Below are positions 15,541 through 24,205 of a stretch of 64,000 bases of DNA, in pieces. The notes below the pieces were generated by a model. That model was not told where the DNA came from, did no database searches, and saw only the letters and a program-made list of their open reading frames with translations. The stretch is from contig NZ_CP178732.1 of the NCBI RefSeq assembly GCF_047324175.1, forward strand, positions 3,596,001-3,660,000, read 5' to 3'. The DNA comes from Acerihabitans sp015654925 (GTDB taxonomy: Bacteria > Pseudomonadota > Gammaproteobacteria > Enterobacterales > Enterobacteriaceae). Position 1 is the first letter of the stretch; the number at the start of each line of letters is the position of its first letter. The position numbers and the translations under genes were made by a program.

Positions 15541-16398
15541 CTAGCGCTGCGGGCCGCGCGGCCGGTAGCCCTGGCCGAAATGGCGCTCCAGCCGCCCCTG
15601 CGCCAGCTCAAGCACCATCGACATCAGCCAGTAGATGGCCGCCGCCGCCGTCAGCATTTCCATATAATGATAGGTGCTGCGGCCATAGGATTGCGCCAGA
15701 AAATTAAGCTCCCATAACCCCATCAACGACACCAACGATGAATCTTTCAGCATGGAAATAAACAGCGAGCCCACCGGCGGGACAATAATACGCAGCGCCT
15801 GCGGGGCGATAATATGGGTAGCAATCACGCTGCGCGGCAGCCCCAGCGCCATGGCGGCCTCCGTCTGCCCGCGGGGGATGGCGATCACCCCGCCGCGGAT
15901 GGTTTCGGCCAGATAGGCGCCGTAATTGAGCGACAGGGCGATAATGCCCGAACTGAAGGCCCCCAGCACGATGCCCGCCTGCGGCAGGGCCAGATAAATA
16001 ATCAGTACCTGCACCAGCAGCGGCGTGCCGCGAAACAGCGACGTATAAAACGTGGCGCAGCCAAAAGCGATGGCGCTGGAGGATAACCGGCCCGCGGCGG
16101 TAATAATGCCCAGCAGCGTGCAAAACAGCATGGCGACGGCGGTTATCACCAGGGTCAGCGCCGCGCCCTGGATAAAACCGTCCGGCGACAAATGCAGCCC
16201 CAGCATAAACGGCAGCTTTTGCCGGATCAGGCCAAAATCCAGATCCATGCGAGAAAACAGCCCCAGCAGCAGCGTCAGCAATAATACCCAGGTCGCCAGG
16301 GTGCGCAACCGAAACCCGGCGCGATGCCGTTCCGGGGCGATCGCCGCATCGGCGCCAAGCTTGGATGGGTTCGGGGAAGCGGCGGGGGTCGGCACCAT
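15541..16398 (-). CDS. Amino-acid ABC transporter permease (HisM family)
   Basis: Inner-membrane permease of 285 residues from the ATG at 16398, which overlaps the binding-protein stop as TAATG. A long hydrophilic N-terminus (1-30) and an extra first helix precede the conserved permease domain, which has the polar-amino-acid signature T-F-Y-T-S-L-F-R-G-T-P-L-L-V-Q and the coupling loop E-A-A-M-A-L-G-L-P-R. It ends Q-R. A partner ATPase is not encoded next to it; the FbpC-like ATPase at 21684 belongs to a different class, and a GlnQ-type ATPase lies at 53847. Confidence 0.88.
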   Translation of the reverse strand: MVPTPAASPNPSKLGADAAIAPERHRAGFRLRTLATWVLLLTLLLGLFSRMDLDFGLIRQKLPFMLGLHLSPDGFIQGAALTLVITAVAMLFCTLLGIITAAGRLSSSAIAFGCATFYTSLFRGTPLLVQVLIIYLALPQAGIVLGAFSSGIIALSLNYGAYLAETIRGGVIAIPRGQTEAAMALGLPRSVIATHIIAPQALRIIVPPVGSLFISMLKDSSLVSLMGLWELNFLAQSYGRSTYHYMEMLTAAAAIYWLMSMVLELAQGRLERHFGQGYRPRGPQR

Positions 16399-17222
16399 TA
16401 TGGCGCGGCCCGGGTAATATCTTCCCCCAGCCAATGGCGGGAAATTTTGGCCAGCGTACCGTCGGCGCGCAGGGCATTCACCGTATCCGCCACGGTTTGA
16501 TCCCACTGCGCGTCCCCTTTATCGGTCGCCACCCAGTTGGGTTCGGCATACAGCTCGGCGACGATGCGGAAACGATCGCTTTTGGCGATGCGGGCGTTGG
16601 CGGTGGCCAGATCGGAAACGATGGCGTCCAGGCGGGTGCCGGCCCCCAACGCCAGATTCTGGAAGGCGACGGTTTCATCCGTCGGTACAATCTGCACCCG
16701 GTCAAACGGGAAGCTAATAGGCGCGGCCCCCGGGATCGCCAGCGATTTATTCAGGTAATTCTCATAACTCGATCCGATGCCGACGCCCACTTTTTTATTG
16801 TTTAAATCGGCGGCGCCCTTGATGTTTTTCTCGTCTTTATTGACCACCAGCACCGCCGGCGAACTGTAATAGGGCACCGGGAAATTCAGCACTTTGGCGC
16901 GCTCGGTATTGGGCGTCATGGAACAGATGCACACATCCCACCGCCCCTGCCATTTGCCGCCGACGATAGTCTCCCAGCCCGGCGTGGCCAGTTCCAGCTT
17001 CACGCCGAGCTTTTGCGCCACCGCCTTGGCGACATCGACGTCAAAACCCGCGAGCCGGTTATTTTCGTCGATAAAGCCAAACGGCGGATAGTCGTTGACC
17101 AGCACGTCGCGCAGCACTTTGGTCTGGTTGACCCGGTCAAGTGTCGGGCCGGCCAACGCCGCCCCCGCGCCGGCCAGCGACCCTAGAAGGCCCAGCAGCC
17201 AGGCTATTACAGTATGTTTCAT
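16398..17222 (-). CDS. Amino-acid ABC transporter substrate-binding protein
   Basis: Periplasmic binding protein, 274 residues, of the polar-amino-acid (SBP family 3) type. A signal peptide runs to about residue 24 (A-G-A-A-L-A). Ligand-site segments are Y-P-P-F-G-F-I-D near 45-52, G-F-D-V-D-V-A-K-A near 58-66 and the C-I-C-S-M-T-P-N-T-E-R loop near 95-105, where the Arg normally binds the ligand carboxylate. It lies 32 bases after the Fbp-type binding protein and is coupled to the permease. Ligand unknown; methionine derivatives are one guess because mmuM follows. Confidence 0.88.
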   Translation of the reverse strand: MKHTVIAWLLGLLGSLAGAGAALAGPTLDRVNQTKVLRDVLVNDYPPFGFIDENNRLAGFDVDVAKAVAQKLGVKLELATPGWETIVGGKWQGRWDVCICSMTPNTERAKVLNFPVPYYSSPAVLVVNKDEKNIKGAADLNNKKVGVGIGSSYENYLNKSLAIPGAAPISFPFDRVQIVPTDETVAFQNLALGAGTRLDAIVSDLATANARIAKSDRFRIVAELYAEPNWVATDKGDAQWDQTVADTVNALRADGTLAKISRHWLGEDITRAAP

Positions 17223-17254
17223 CGTGGTTCCCGTGGGGTCGATAACGCGACCCG

Positions 17255-18304
17255 TTAATTGCGTTTGAACACCTGGCTGAAGCGGCTGAGAAACGCCTCC
17301 GACGCCGCCCCGCCGATTTCCACGCGGCTGGCATCCGGATGCAGGGTCGCCAGTTTGGGTAAATGCTCCGGCGCGTTGGCGTCAGGATGAGTGGGCCAAT
17401 AGGCGCCGGCCTGCGCCACCAGTTCCTGCCCTTCCACGCTGGTCAGGGTTTCCATCAGCAGTTTGCCCGCGTTGGGATGGGGCGAACCATTGAACAGCCC
17501 TACCGGCTGAAGCAGTTGGATGGCGCCTTCATCCAGAATATAAAAATCGATCGGCTGGCCTTTTTCGCGCGCGGCAATCACGTTTTGCGAAGACACCATG
17601 GGCGACAGCGTCCGCTCGCCGGTGGCGATCAGCCGCGCCGAGTCGGCGTTGCCCCGCGTAAACAGAATATTCTGCTGCGCCAGTGCGGCCAGTAAATCCC
17701 AATTCATTTTACCGTTATCCAGCAGGGTCAGGAAAAAGGCCTGATTCGACGCGGCGACCTTGGGATCACCCAGCAGCAGCTGGTCTTTCCAGCGCGGATC
17801 GGTAAAGCCCTTAAGGTTGTGCGGCAACACCGATTTATCCGGAAAAGCACGGCTATTGTATGCGGCGGTCAGCAACGCGACGGTGGTGATGTAATACGCC
17901 CCGTCGTTATCCCGGTATTGGGCGGGGAATTTGTCGAAATCGCTGACTCTATACGGCGCGAGATAGCCTTTTTTCTTCCATTCGTCGGCCACGAAGGTTT
18001 CGTTAATCATCACCACATCGGCCAGCGTCTTGCCGGCGGCCTTTTCGGATTCGATGGTGGGGATCAGATCAAGCGACTGTTTCTGCACGATTTTCAGGCT
18101 GATATCGGGAAAGTTTTTCTGCCAGAAGTCGGCCAGCTGCTGGTTGGTGTCTTTACGGAAGGTATTATAAAACACCACTTGTTTTTCGGGTTTGGCGGCG
18201 TCGTAAAGCGCAGAGAAACGTTGAGCCAGCGGCTCCGCGTGGGCGGGGGCCAGCGCGGCCCAGGCCAGGGCTGATAATAGGCCCAGCGTACGTCGGTTAA
18301 ACAT
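17255..18304 (-). CDS. Fbp-type ABC transporter substrate-binding protein
   Basis: A 349-residue periplasmic binding protein with a signal peptide to about residue 23 (A-P-A-H-A). The opening V-V-F-Y-N-T-F and the D-P-K-V-A-A-S-N-Q-A-F-F-L-T-L segment belong to the family of FbpA-like and related extracellular proteins that bind ferric iron, polyamines, thiamine or phosphonates. The paired tyrosines that hold iron in FbpA are not obvious at the C-terminus, so an organic ligand is more likely than ferric ion. It goes with the two-domain permease and ATPase upstream, separated from them by the flavoprotein gene. Confidence 0.85.
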   Translation of the reverse strand: MFNRRTLGLLSALAWAALAPAHAEPLAQRFSALYDAAKPEKQVVFYNTFRKDTNQQLADFWQKNFPDISLKIVQKQSLDLIPTIESEKAAGKTLADVVMINETFVADEWKKKGYLAPYRVSDFDKFPAQYRDNDGAYYITTVALLTAAYNSRAFPDKSVLPHNLKGFTDPRWKDQLLLGDPKVAASNQAFFLTLLDNGKMNWDLLAALAQQNILFTRGNADSARLIATGERTLSPMVSSQNVIAAREKGQPIDFYILDEGAIQLLQPVGLFNGSPHPNAGKLLMETLTSVEGQELVAQAGAYWPTHPDANAPEHLPKLATLHPDASRVEIGGAASEAFLSRFSQVFKRN

Positions 18305-18408
18305 AAAGTATTAAGCTCCAGGTCGAGAAAAAGAATGCGCCAGCGCGGATGTGCCGCGCCCATGGGCGGCGCGAGGCAACCGCGGATTTTGCCGGCGGTT
18401 GAGCGTAT

Positions 18409-19953
18409 TCACCGGGTTTCCCGCGGCGCCAGGCCGGCGGCGTGGCGTCCCGCCACCTGGCCGGTAATAAAACATTCGGCCAGATTGCCCGCCGCCAGGT
18501 ATAAAAACCCCCAGATGCTGCCCAATTCGCCGGCGGCGTACAGCCGGGGAATCGGCTCGCCGTAGGGATTGACCACGCGCTGTTGCGCGTCGTGGGCCGG
18601 GCCGCCCTGAGTATTGTTGACCAGCGGCCACAGGCGGCCAACGTAAAAGGGCGCCGTTTTCACCGGCAGCATGCTCGACGCGGGCCGGCCGAATTCGTCC
18701 GCCTCGCCCCGCTCGCACTGGGCATTCCATCGGTCCAGGGTCGCGCCCAGGGTGGCGCCGTCGGTGCCGATCAGCGCCGCCAGTTCGTCGATGGAAGCGG
18801 CGGTTTGCAGGATGCCGTTGGCGACTTCCTTGAGGTTATCCTCGCTCCAGGCATACGGCGTGAACGCGCGATCGTTGAGTACCGCCTGCCCCAGGGGATA
18901 GCGTTTACGTCCCTCCTCGTCAACGATAAGAAACGCCGGAATATTGGGGAATTGCCGGGTGACCGGGTCAAACTGGTCCAGCGGCCGGTGGCCGGTATCC
19001 TGCAAGTACGGGTGGTATTCATTCATAAACCGCTCGCCCCGTTTATTGACCATAATCCAGGACATCGCCACCTGCGGCGCGGAAACCTCCGGCAACCAGT
19101 CGGGCAGGCGCTTCACGCGCAGGGCGAACGGATAATCGGGATCGACATGGCGAAACCCGTACGAGCCGTGAAAATGCCACATATGCCACAGATCGGCGCC
19201 GACGGATTGCGCCATGCGGATACCGTCGCCGGTATTGGCCCGGGTGGCCGCGGACATCACCGGGCGGATCTGCCAGTATTTGCGTTGCATTTCCGGCGCC
19301 GCCTCGAACCCGCCGGTAGCCAGGATCACGCCGCGCCGGGCGCCGACAGAACGCTCCCCGTCGCCCTGACGCACCGTCAGGCCGGTGACCTCGCCCTCCG
19401 GCCCGGTAACCAGGCGTCCGGCGGCGGCGGACAGGCGTACTTCGATGCCGCGGGCGCGGATATTATCGTGCAGCAATTTGAAGACGTTCGGCCCCAGCAG
19501 GCGTCCGCGCGCATGGGGGTATTCCCGCTGCGCGTCGAAGCCCGGGATCTCCGCCACCTCGACGATGCCCAGCGCGTCATGGCCGGGGAACGGGTAGTTG
19601 CCGCCGCGCTCGCGCACCACGATGCTGGCATCGTTGATTTTGGCCAGCTCCCGGAAATAGGCTTCCAACCCGATCATGCCGTCGGTCATCATATCGATCA
19701 CCGCGTCGGGCACGTCCGGCCCGGCCGTTTCGCGCAAATAGGCGCGGCCCGGTTCGCGGTCGGTGACGATTCTTATCCCGCCGCCCGAACAGATGGAAAT
19801 GCCGCCGGGATCGGGCATTTTTTCGATCAACAATACATGTGCGCCGCTATCGTGGGCGGCCAGGGCCGCCGCGGCGCCGGCAAAACCGAATCCGACGACA
19901 ATTACGTCAAAATACTCGTCAAATAGCGTTTCCCCTGCTGCGGATTGGTTCAT
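18409..19953 (-). CDS. FAD-dependent oxidoreductase, fumarate-reductase/KstD-like flavoprotein
   Basis: A 514-residue FAD_binding_2 protein. The Rossmann motif V-V-G-F-G-F-A-G-A-A-A-A-L-A-A lies at 20-34, followed by E-K at the end of the second strand and a G-G-I-S-I-C-S-G-G loop. I-L-A-T-G-G-F-E near residue 212 and the C-terminal A-A-G-E-L-G-S-I-W-G complete the flavin site. No twin-arginine signal, heme or FMN-binding domain is present, so it is cytoplasmic and soluble. Relatives reduce or dehydrogenate carboxylates such as fumarate, urocanate and 3-ketosteroids. It is embedded between transporter genes (21 bases after the permease), which suggests it acts on the imported compound. Confidence 0.82.
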   Translation of the reverse strand: MNQSAAGETLFDEYFDVIVVGFGFAGAAAALAAHDSGAHVLLIEKMPDPGGISICSGGGIRIVTDREPGRAYLRETAGPDVPDAVIDMMTDGMIGLEAYFRELAKINDASIVVRERGGNYPFPGHDALGIVEVAEIPGFDAQREYPHARGRLLGPNVFKLLHDNIRARGIEVRLSAAAGRLVTGPEGEVTGLTVRQGDGERSVGARRGVILATGGFEAAPEMQRKYWQIRPVMSAATRANTGDGIRMAQSVGADLWHMWHFHGSYGFRHVDPDYPFALRVKRLPDWLPEVSAPQVAMSWIMVNKRGERFMNEYHPYLQDTGHRPLDQFDPVTRQFPNIPAFLIVDEEGRKRYPLGQAVLNDRAFTPYAWSEDNLKEVANGILQTAASIDELAALIGTDGATLGATLDRWNAQCERGEADEFGRPASSMLPVKTAPFYVGRLWPLVNNTQGGPAHDAQQRVVNPYGEPIPRLYAAGELGSIWGFLYLAAGNLAECFITGQVAGRHAAGLAPRETR

Positions 19954-19974
19954 ATCACCCCTGTTGATGGTTGG

Positions 19975-21687
19975 TTATTCATTGGTGGAAATAGTCTGGC
20001 CCGAGACTTTCCAGACGATGCCCAGGACCGCGACGCTGATGACGACAATCACCACCGACAAACTGGCGGCCAGTTCAATAGAGCCGTCGGAGATATATTG
20101 CATGATCACCGTGGACATGACCTGGCTGTCGGTTTGCGCCAGCAGAACCGACATCGACAGTTCGCGGATGCTGAGCGAAAACACCAACACCCAGCCGATA
20201 CCCACCGAGACGCGCAGCAGCGGCAGCGTAATATCCAGAATGATGCGCAGCCAGCCGGCGCCGGCGATCCGCGCGGCCTCCTCCAGCTCCACGGCGATTT
20301 GGCGCAGCGCGGTGCGCGCCAGCACAAAGGCCACCGGCAGCTGCTTGGCGGTATAGGCGATCAGCAGCAGGGCCAGGGTGCCGTACAGCACGCCGACGTA
20401 GCCGAGCATGATGCCGACGCCGAAGGCGATGGAAGGGAACCCGTAGGCAATCATGATCAGCACCGTAACCACGCCGCGCCCCGCCAGTTGGGTGCGTTCC
20501 ACTACCCAGGCGCAGATGGTCGCCAGGCTGGCGCACAGCGTGGCGGTGGCAAAGGCCAGCAGCAGGCTGTTTTTCAGGGCGCCGAACGCGCCGTCGCTTT
20601 GGTTAAGTAAATGGCGATAGTTATCCAGCGCCAGGTTGCTCAGGGTAATATCCATACCGAGCACTTTGAGCAGGGAAAGCAGCAATAGCGACCCCAGCGG
20701 CAGGATCACGCTGACGAAGATCACCGCCAGCACCAGGATCAGCAGCGGCCAGCGCCAGCGCCCCAGCGGAATGACCTGCCCTTTGGTGGCCTTGCCGCTA
20801 AGGGTGCGGTAATCGTCCCGCCCGATAAACAGGCGCTGCGCCGCCAGGCACACCAGGGTATAGAGCACAATGGGCACGGCGATGGCCGCCGCCAGGTTCA
20901 GCCGCGGCGGGAAAGACAGCAAATCATACAGCTTGGTGGTCAGCACCGAAAAATTGGCCATGGTGCCGATTACGGCGGGCGCGCCGAACGACGACAGGGT
21001 ATCGAGCATCACCAGGATGGTGCTGGCCAGGATCGCCGGCAACACCAGCGGCAGCGTGATGGTCATGGCGCTGCGCCACCGGCCGGCCCCGAGAATCCGC
21101 GCCGCCTGCTCATAGCTGGAGTCGACGTTATTGAGCGCCGACAGCACCGAGAAAAACACCAGCGGATACAGATGGATGGTTTCAATCAGCACCAGTCCGT
21201 TGAAACTGATAATGTCAAACGGCGGCGCGGAGAGGCCCAGCAGGCTTTTCAGCAGCAGATTGATATAACCGGAATTGGGCGCGGCGAGGAACAGCCAGGC
21301 GATGACGGTAATAAATGTCGGGATGACAAAAGTGATCCCCACCGAGGCGATAATAAAACCTTTAAACGGCGTATCGGTACGCGCCACCACCCAGGCCAGG
21401 AGGGTGCCGACAATCGCGGTGCCCAGCACCACGCTTATCACCAGCCGCACCGAATTCCACGCCGCCGCCAGCATGCCGGGCTCGTGCAGCACGGCGTCGA
21501 AGGTCGCCAGGGTAAAATGCCCGTCCTCCCCGGTCAGGCTGAATTTAAACAGCCAGGCCAGCGGATAGGCCACGATCCCCAGTAAGACCAGGATCGCCGC
21601 GCTAATAATCAGCCACTTGACCGGCTGAAAAGACAACCGGCCGGCACCCGCGCCCGGAAAGCGCAATGACTCTTCAACGCGGCTCAT
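19975..21687 (-). CDS. Fbp-type ABC transporter permease (fused double permease)
   Basis: 570 residues with two six-helix permease halves in one chain, the FbpB layout. Each half carries an E-E/Q-A-A-R-I-L-G-A/A-G coupling helix (S-Y-E-Q-A-A-R-I-L-G-A-G and V-E-L-E-E-A-A-R-I-A-G-A-G). The start at 21687 overlaps the ATPase stop as ATGA; an upstream in-frame codon at 21699 is unlikely. The partners are the ATPase upstream and the binding protein at 17255. Confidence 0.9.
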   Translation of the reverse strand: MSRVEESLRFPGAGAGRLSFQPVKWLIISAAILVLLGIVAYPLAWLFKFSLTGEDGHFTLATFDAVLHEPGMLAAAWNSVRLVISVVLGTAIVGTLLAWVVARTDTPFKGFIIASVGITFVIPTFITVIAWLFLAAPNSGYINLLLKSLLGLSAPPFDIISFNGLVLIETIHLYPLVFFSVLSALNNVDSSYEQAARILGAGRWRSAMTITLPLVLPAILASTILVMLDTLSSFGAPAVIGTMANFSVLTTKLYDLLSFPPRLNLAAAIAVPIVLYTLVCLAAQRLFIGRDDYRTLSGKATKGQVIPLGRWRWPLLILVLAVIFVSVILPLGSLLLLSLLKVLGMDITLSNLALDNYRHLLNQSDGAFGALKNSLLLAFATATLCASLATICAWVVERTQLAGRGVVTVLIMIAYGFPSIAFGVGIMLGYVGVLYGTLALLLIAYTAKQLPVAFVLARTALRQIAVELEEAARIAGAGWLRIILDITLPLLRVSVGIGWVLVFSLSIRELSMSVLLAQTDSQVMSTVIMQYISDGSIELAASLSVVIVVISVAVLGIVWKVSGQTISTNE

Positions 21688-22799
21688 GGCAGCACCCACA
21701 CCCGGTCGTCTTCGATGGCGACGTCGATAGCGGGGCCATCGCCGGGCGGCAAATCGCGGAATTCGGCGCCGATGGCCTCCTCTCCCAGTCGTAGGGTGAC
21801 GTCATAGTGATTACCGAGAAACTGCGTCTTTTCCACCACCAGGCGCGCGCCCCCCGGCCGCAGCTGGAAGTCCTGCGGCCGCACCACTACGCTGCGCCGC
21901 TGGCCCAGCCATGCGGCGCGCGGGCTGTCTTCCCCCACCCGCGCCCAGCAGCTCAAGTCGGCGTCCAGCGCCACCCGCACCCGCGGCGCGGACGGATCGA
22001 CCTCGATAACCACGCCTTCGAGAATATTGGCCCGGCCGATAAATTGCGCGACGAACCGGGTGGCCGGCTGCTGCCAGATTTGCACCGGGGTGCCGATCTG
22101 TTCGATGCGCCCGGCGTTCATCACCACGATGCGATCCGCCAACACCAGCGCTTCATCCTGATCGTGGGTGACATACAGCATGGTCACGCCGACCCGGGCC
22201 TGGAGCGCTTTGAGTTCGGTGCGCATAACCTGGCGCATCGCTGCGTCCAGGTTGGATAGGGGCTCGTCCATCAGTAACAGGGACGGTTCGGTTACCAGCG
22301 ATCGCGCCAGGGCCACGCGCTGCTGCTGTCCCCCGCTCAGATCGGCCGGTTTGCGATCGGCGTAACCGCCCAGATTGACGATATCCAGCATGCGGTTAAC
22401 CCGGCGGGTTATCTGTTCCGATTTCATGCCGGCGATTTGCAAGCCGTAGGCCACGTTATTAAAGACCGTCTTGTGGGGCCAAATGGCATAGTTCTGGAAC
22501 ATCATGCCGAGCTGCCGCTTTTCCGGCGGCAGCAGATAACGCCGGCTTGCCGCCAGGCGTCCGTTTAAGTGAATTTCGCCCGCGTCGGGCTGCAGGAAAC
22601 CGGCCACCATGCGCAGCGTCGTGGTTTTGCCGCAACCGCTTGGACCGAGTAATACCACCAGCTCGCCGGGAGCGATGGATAAATCGATGTCGTCGACGGC
22701 GGTATGATGGCCCATTGATTTGCGTAACCCGCGTAGTGCGAGTCTTGGCGCGAGGGTATCATTGCTCCCCGGCGAGGATAATGCTGATAAGGCGACCAA
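21684..22799 (-). CDS. Fbp/Pot-type ABC transporter ATP-binding protein
   Basis: ATPase of about 371 residues with Walker A G-P-S-G-C-G-K-T-T, Q-loop M-F-Q-N-Y-A-I-W-P, signature L-S-G-G-Q-Q-Q-R, Walker B L-L-L-M-D-E-P, H-loop T-H-D-Q and a C-terminal TOBE domain (about 285-371). There is no ATG at the beginning; TTG at 22799 lies 6 bases after GGGAG and is preferred over TTG at 22805, which touches it. It energises the double permease below. The Y-A-I-W-P-H variant in the Q-loop is usual for putrescine and iron systems of this class. Confidence 0.9.
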   Translation of the reverse strand: MVALSALSSPGSNDTLAPRLALRGLRKSMGHHTAVDDIDLSIAPGELVVLLGPSGCGKTTTLRMVAGFLQPDAGEIHLNGRLAASRRYLLPPEKRQLGMMFQNYAIWPHKTVFNNVAYGLQIAGMKSEQITRRVNRMLDIVNLGGYADRKPADLSGGQQQRVALARSLVTEPSLLLMDEPLSNLDAAMRQVMRTELKALQARVGVTMLYVTHDQDEALVLADRIVVMNAGRIEQIGTPVQIWQQPATRFVAQFIGRANILEGVVIEVDPSAPRVRVALDADLSCWARVGEDSPRAAWLGQRRSVVVRPQDFQLRPGGARLVVEKTQFLGNHYDVTLRLGEEAIGAEFRDLPPGDGPAIDVAIEDDRVWVLP

Positions 22800-22908
22800 C
22801 TGCAACTCCCGTCACTGACCTATTTAAAATTCAACGCGCGCGCATCTTTACGTGAAAATACCGCCCGGCCGCGGTGGCTGAACCCGGCCGGACCTGCCTG
22901 GCGTTATG

Positions 22909-23967
22909 TTAGGAATGCACGTCCTGGGTAAACCATTCGTCGGGCAGTTCCACCCCGCGCCCCGCGGCCAGGGCTTTTTCCAACAGCACCGCGCCTGCGG
23001 CCGCAAATTGATAACCCAATCCATGGTAATTCAGGAACCCGGTGATTTCGCTGGCCGCGCGCCGTCCGCTGGCCGCGCCCGAGACCAGATCGGCCAGCGA
23101 GGGGGCATGCGCGAACGCGGCGCCGTGGCCCCCGCCCTGCTCCCGGTGGCTGATACCCCGCGCCACCACCAGGTGATCGTCGCCCATATTGCCGGGATCG
23201 TGCACCACCAGCCGGTCAAGGCGGCCAAGCGCGTCGCCGGCGATTTCCCCGGACCGGATCGACCCGAGATGCATGCCGGGCCGCAGCGCGTCGCCGTCCA
23301 GCACCGGTTGCAGGCTGTTGGTGGCGCACAGGACGATATCCGCCCGGCTGACCGCCTCGCGGGCGCTGGCCGCCGCATGCACCTCGATTCCCAGCTTGCG
23401 TTCCATCCGGGCGGCGAAAGCGCGCCGGCGCCCTTCGTCCGGGCTATAGACATCCAGGCGGTCCAGCGTGCGCACCGCGGCCACGGCTTCCGCCTGGGCG
23501 AACGCCTGCCAGCCGCTGCCGAGAATGGCGGCGCGGCGGGCATCTTCACGGGCCAGATAACGCACCCCTAACCCGCTTGACGCCCCCACCCGCATCCGCT
23601 GCAACACGCCGTCCGGGAACAGCGCCAGCGGAACCCCGCTGCCGGTATCGAACAGCATCACCAGGCCGACCCAGCGCGCGCCGGGAGCCGCGGGGATCTT
23701 GACCTTGCGCGTCGCGCCGTTCGCCTTGGGAAACGAGAGAATATCCGAGTTGATTCTGACGGCGCCGATATGGTAGCGAGGCGCCACCGCGCCCAACATT
23801 TTTAAGGAGTAGACCGCATCCGGCGCCGACGTTGGCGTAATCATATCGGAGCGACGGCCGTTGATGGTCTCGCCCAGCGCCACGTCGCGATAGGTTTGCT
23901 CAAACGCGGCGATACAGGCCTCCATCGTCAGCACGCTGTCGATGTCGTCGTTGGAAAAAATAAGCAT
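22909..23967 (-). CDS. Ornithine cyclodeaminase / mu-crystallin family protein
   Basis: About 352 residues from the ATG at 23967 (M-L-I-F-S-N-D-D). NAD(P)-binding loop I-L-G-S-G-W-Q-A lies near 137-144, and D-V-Y-S-P-D near 163-168 closes the cofactor site. The N-terminal dimer domain has the E-T-I-N-G-R-R-S-D and M-L-G-A-V-A segments. The family covers ornithine cyclodeaminase and NAD(P)H imine/ketimine reductases, and alanine or iminosuccinate dehydrogenases. The exact reaction is not readable. It is first in the leftward operon, 109 bases before the ABC ATPase, and is divergent from the MmgE/PrpD gene; a palindrome at 23992 may be the shared operator. Confidence 0.82.
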   Translation of the reverse strand: MLIFSNDDIDSVLTMEACIAAFEQTYRDVALGETINGRRSDMITPTSAPDAVYSLKMLGAVAPRYHIGAVRINSDILSFPKANGATRKVKIPAAPGARWVGLVMLFDTGSGVPLALFPDGVLQRMRVGASSGLGVRYLAREDARRAAILGSGWQAFAQAEAVAAVRTLDRLDVYSPDEGRRRAFAARMERKLGIEVHAAASAREAVSRADIVLCATNSLQPVLDGDALRPGMHLGSIRSGEIAGDALGRLDRLVVHDPGNMGDDHLVVARGISHREQGGGHGAAFAHAPSLADLVSGAASGRRAASEITGFLNYHGLGYQFAAAGAVLLEKALAAGRGVELPDEWFTQDVHS

Positions 23968-23991
23968 CTCATTCGCCTTGCACCTGCCAAC

Positions 23992-24007
23992 ATCGCGCAA
24001 TCGCGAT
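23992..24007. promoter_or_regulatory. Palindromic operator candidate in a divergent promoter region
   Basis: ATCGCG-CAAT-CGCGAT is a perfect 6-4-6 inverted repeat 25 bases before the cyclodeaminase-family start, in the 238-base gap to the divergent MmgE/PrpD gene. The regulator is not in the window next to it. Confidence 0.4.
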
Positions 24008-24205
24008 ACGTAATTCATCAATATCAATTTAACTAACCGGAAACACAATGAATAAAAAAGCATAACTATTGCCATTTAACGCACAAGACGCCGCCGGCGA
24101 TCGACGGCATACTATGGCTCGGTTTTTACCGCCCCGATAACAGGGCGCCGCGGCGCGGACGATGGCCCGCTGCGGGTTCGCGCTTTATTCGCCGGAGGAT
24201 TGATT

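Noticed and set aside
18583..19926. A 447-codon plus-strand frame opposite the flavoprotein gene
   Set aside because: Antisense shadow produced by GC-rich codon bias; composition dominated by Arg, Gly and His with no domain.
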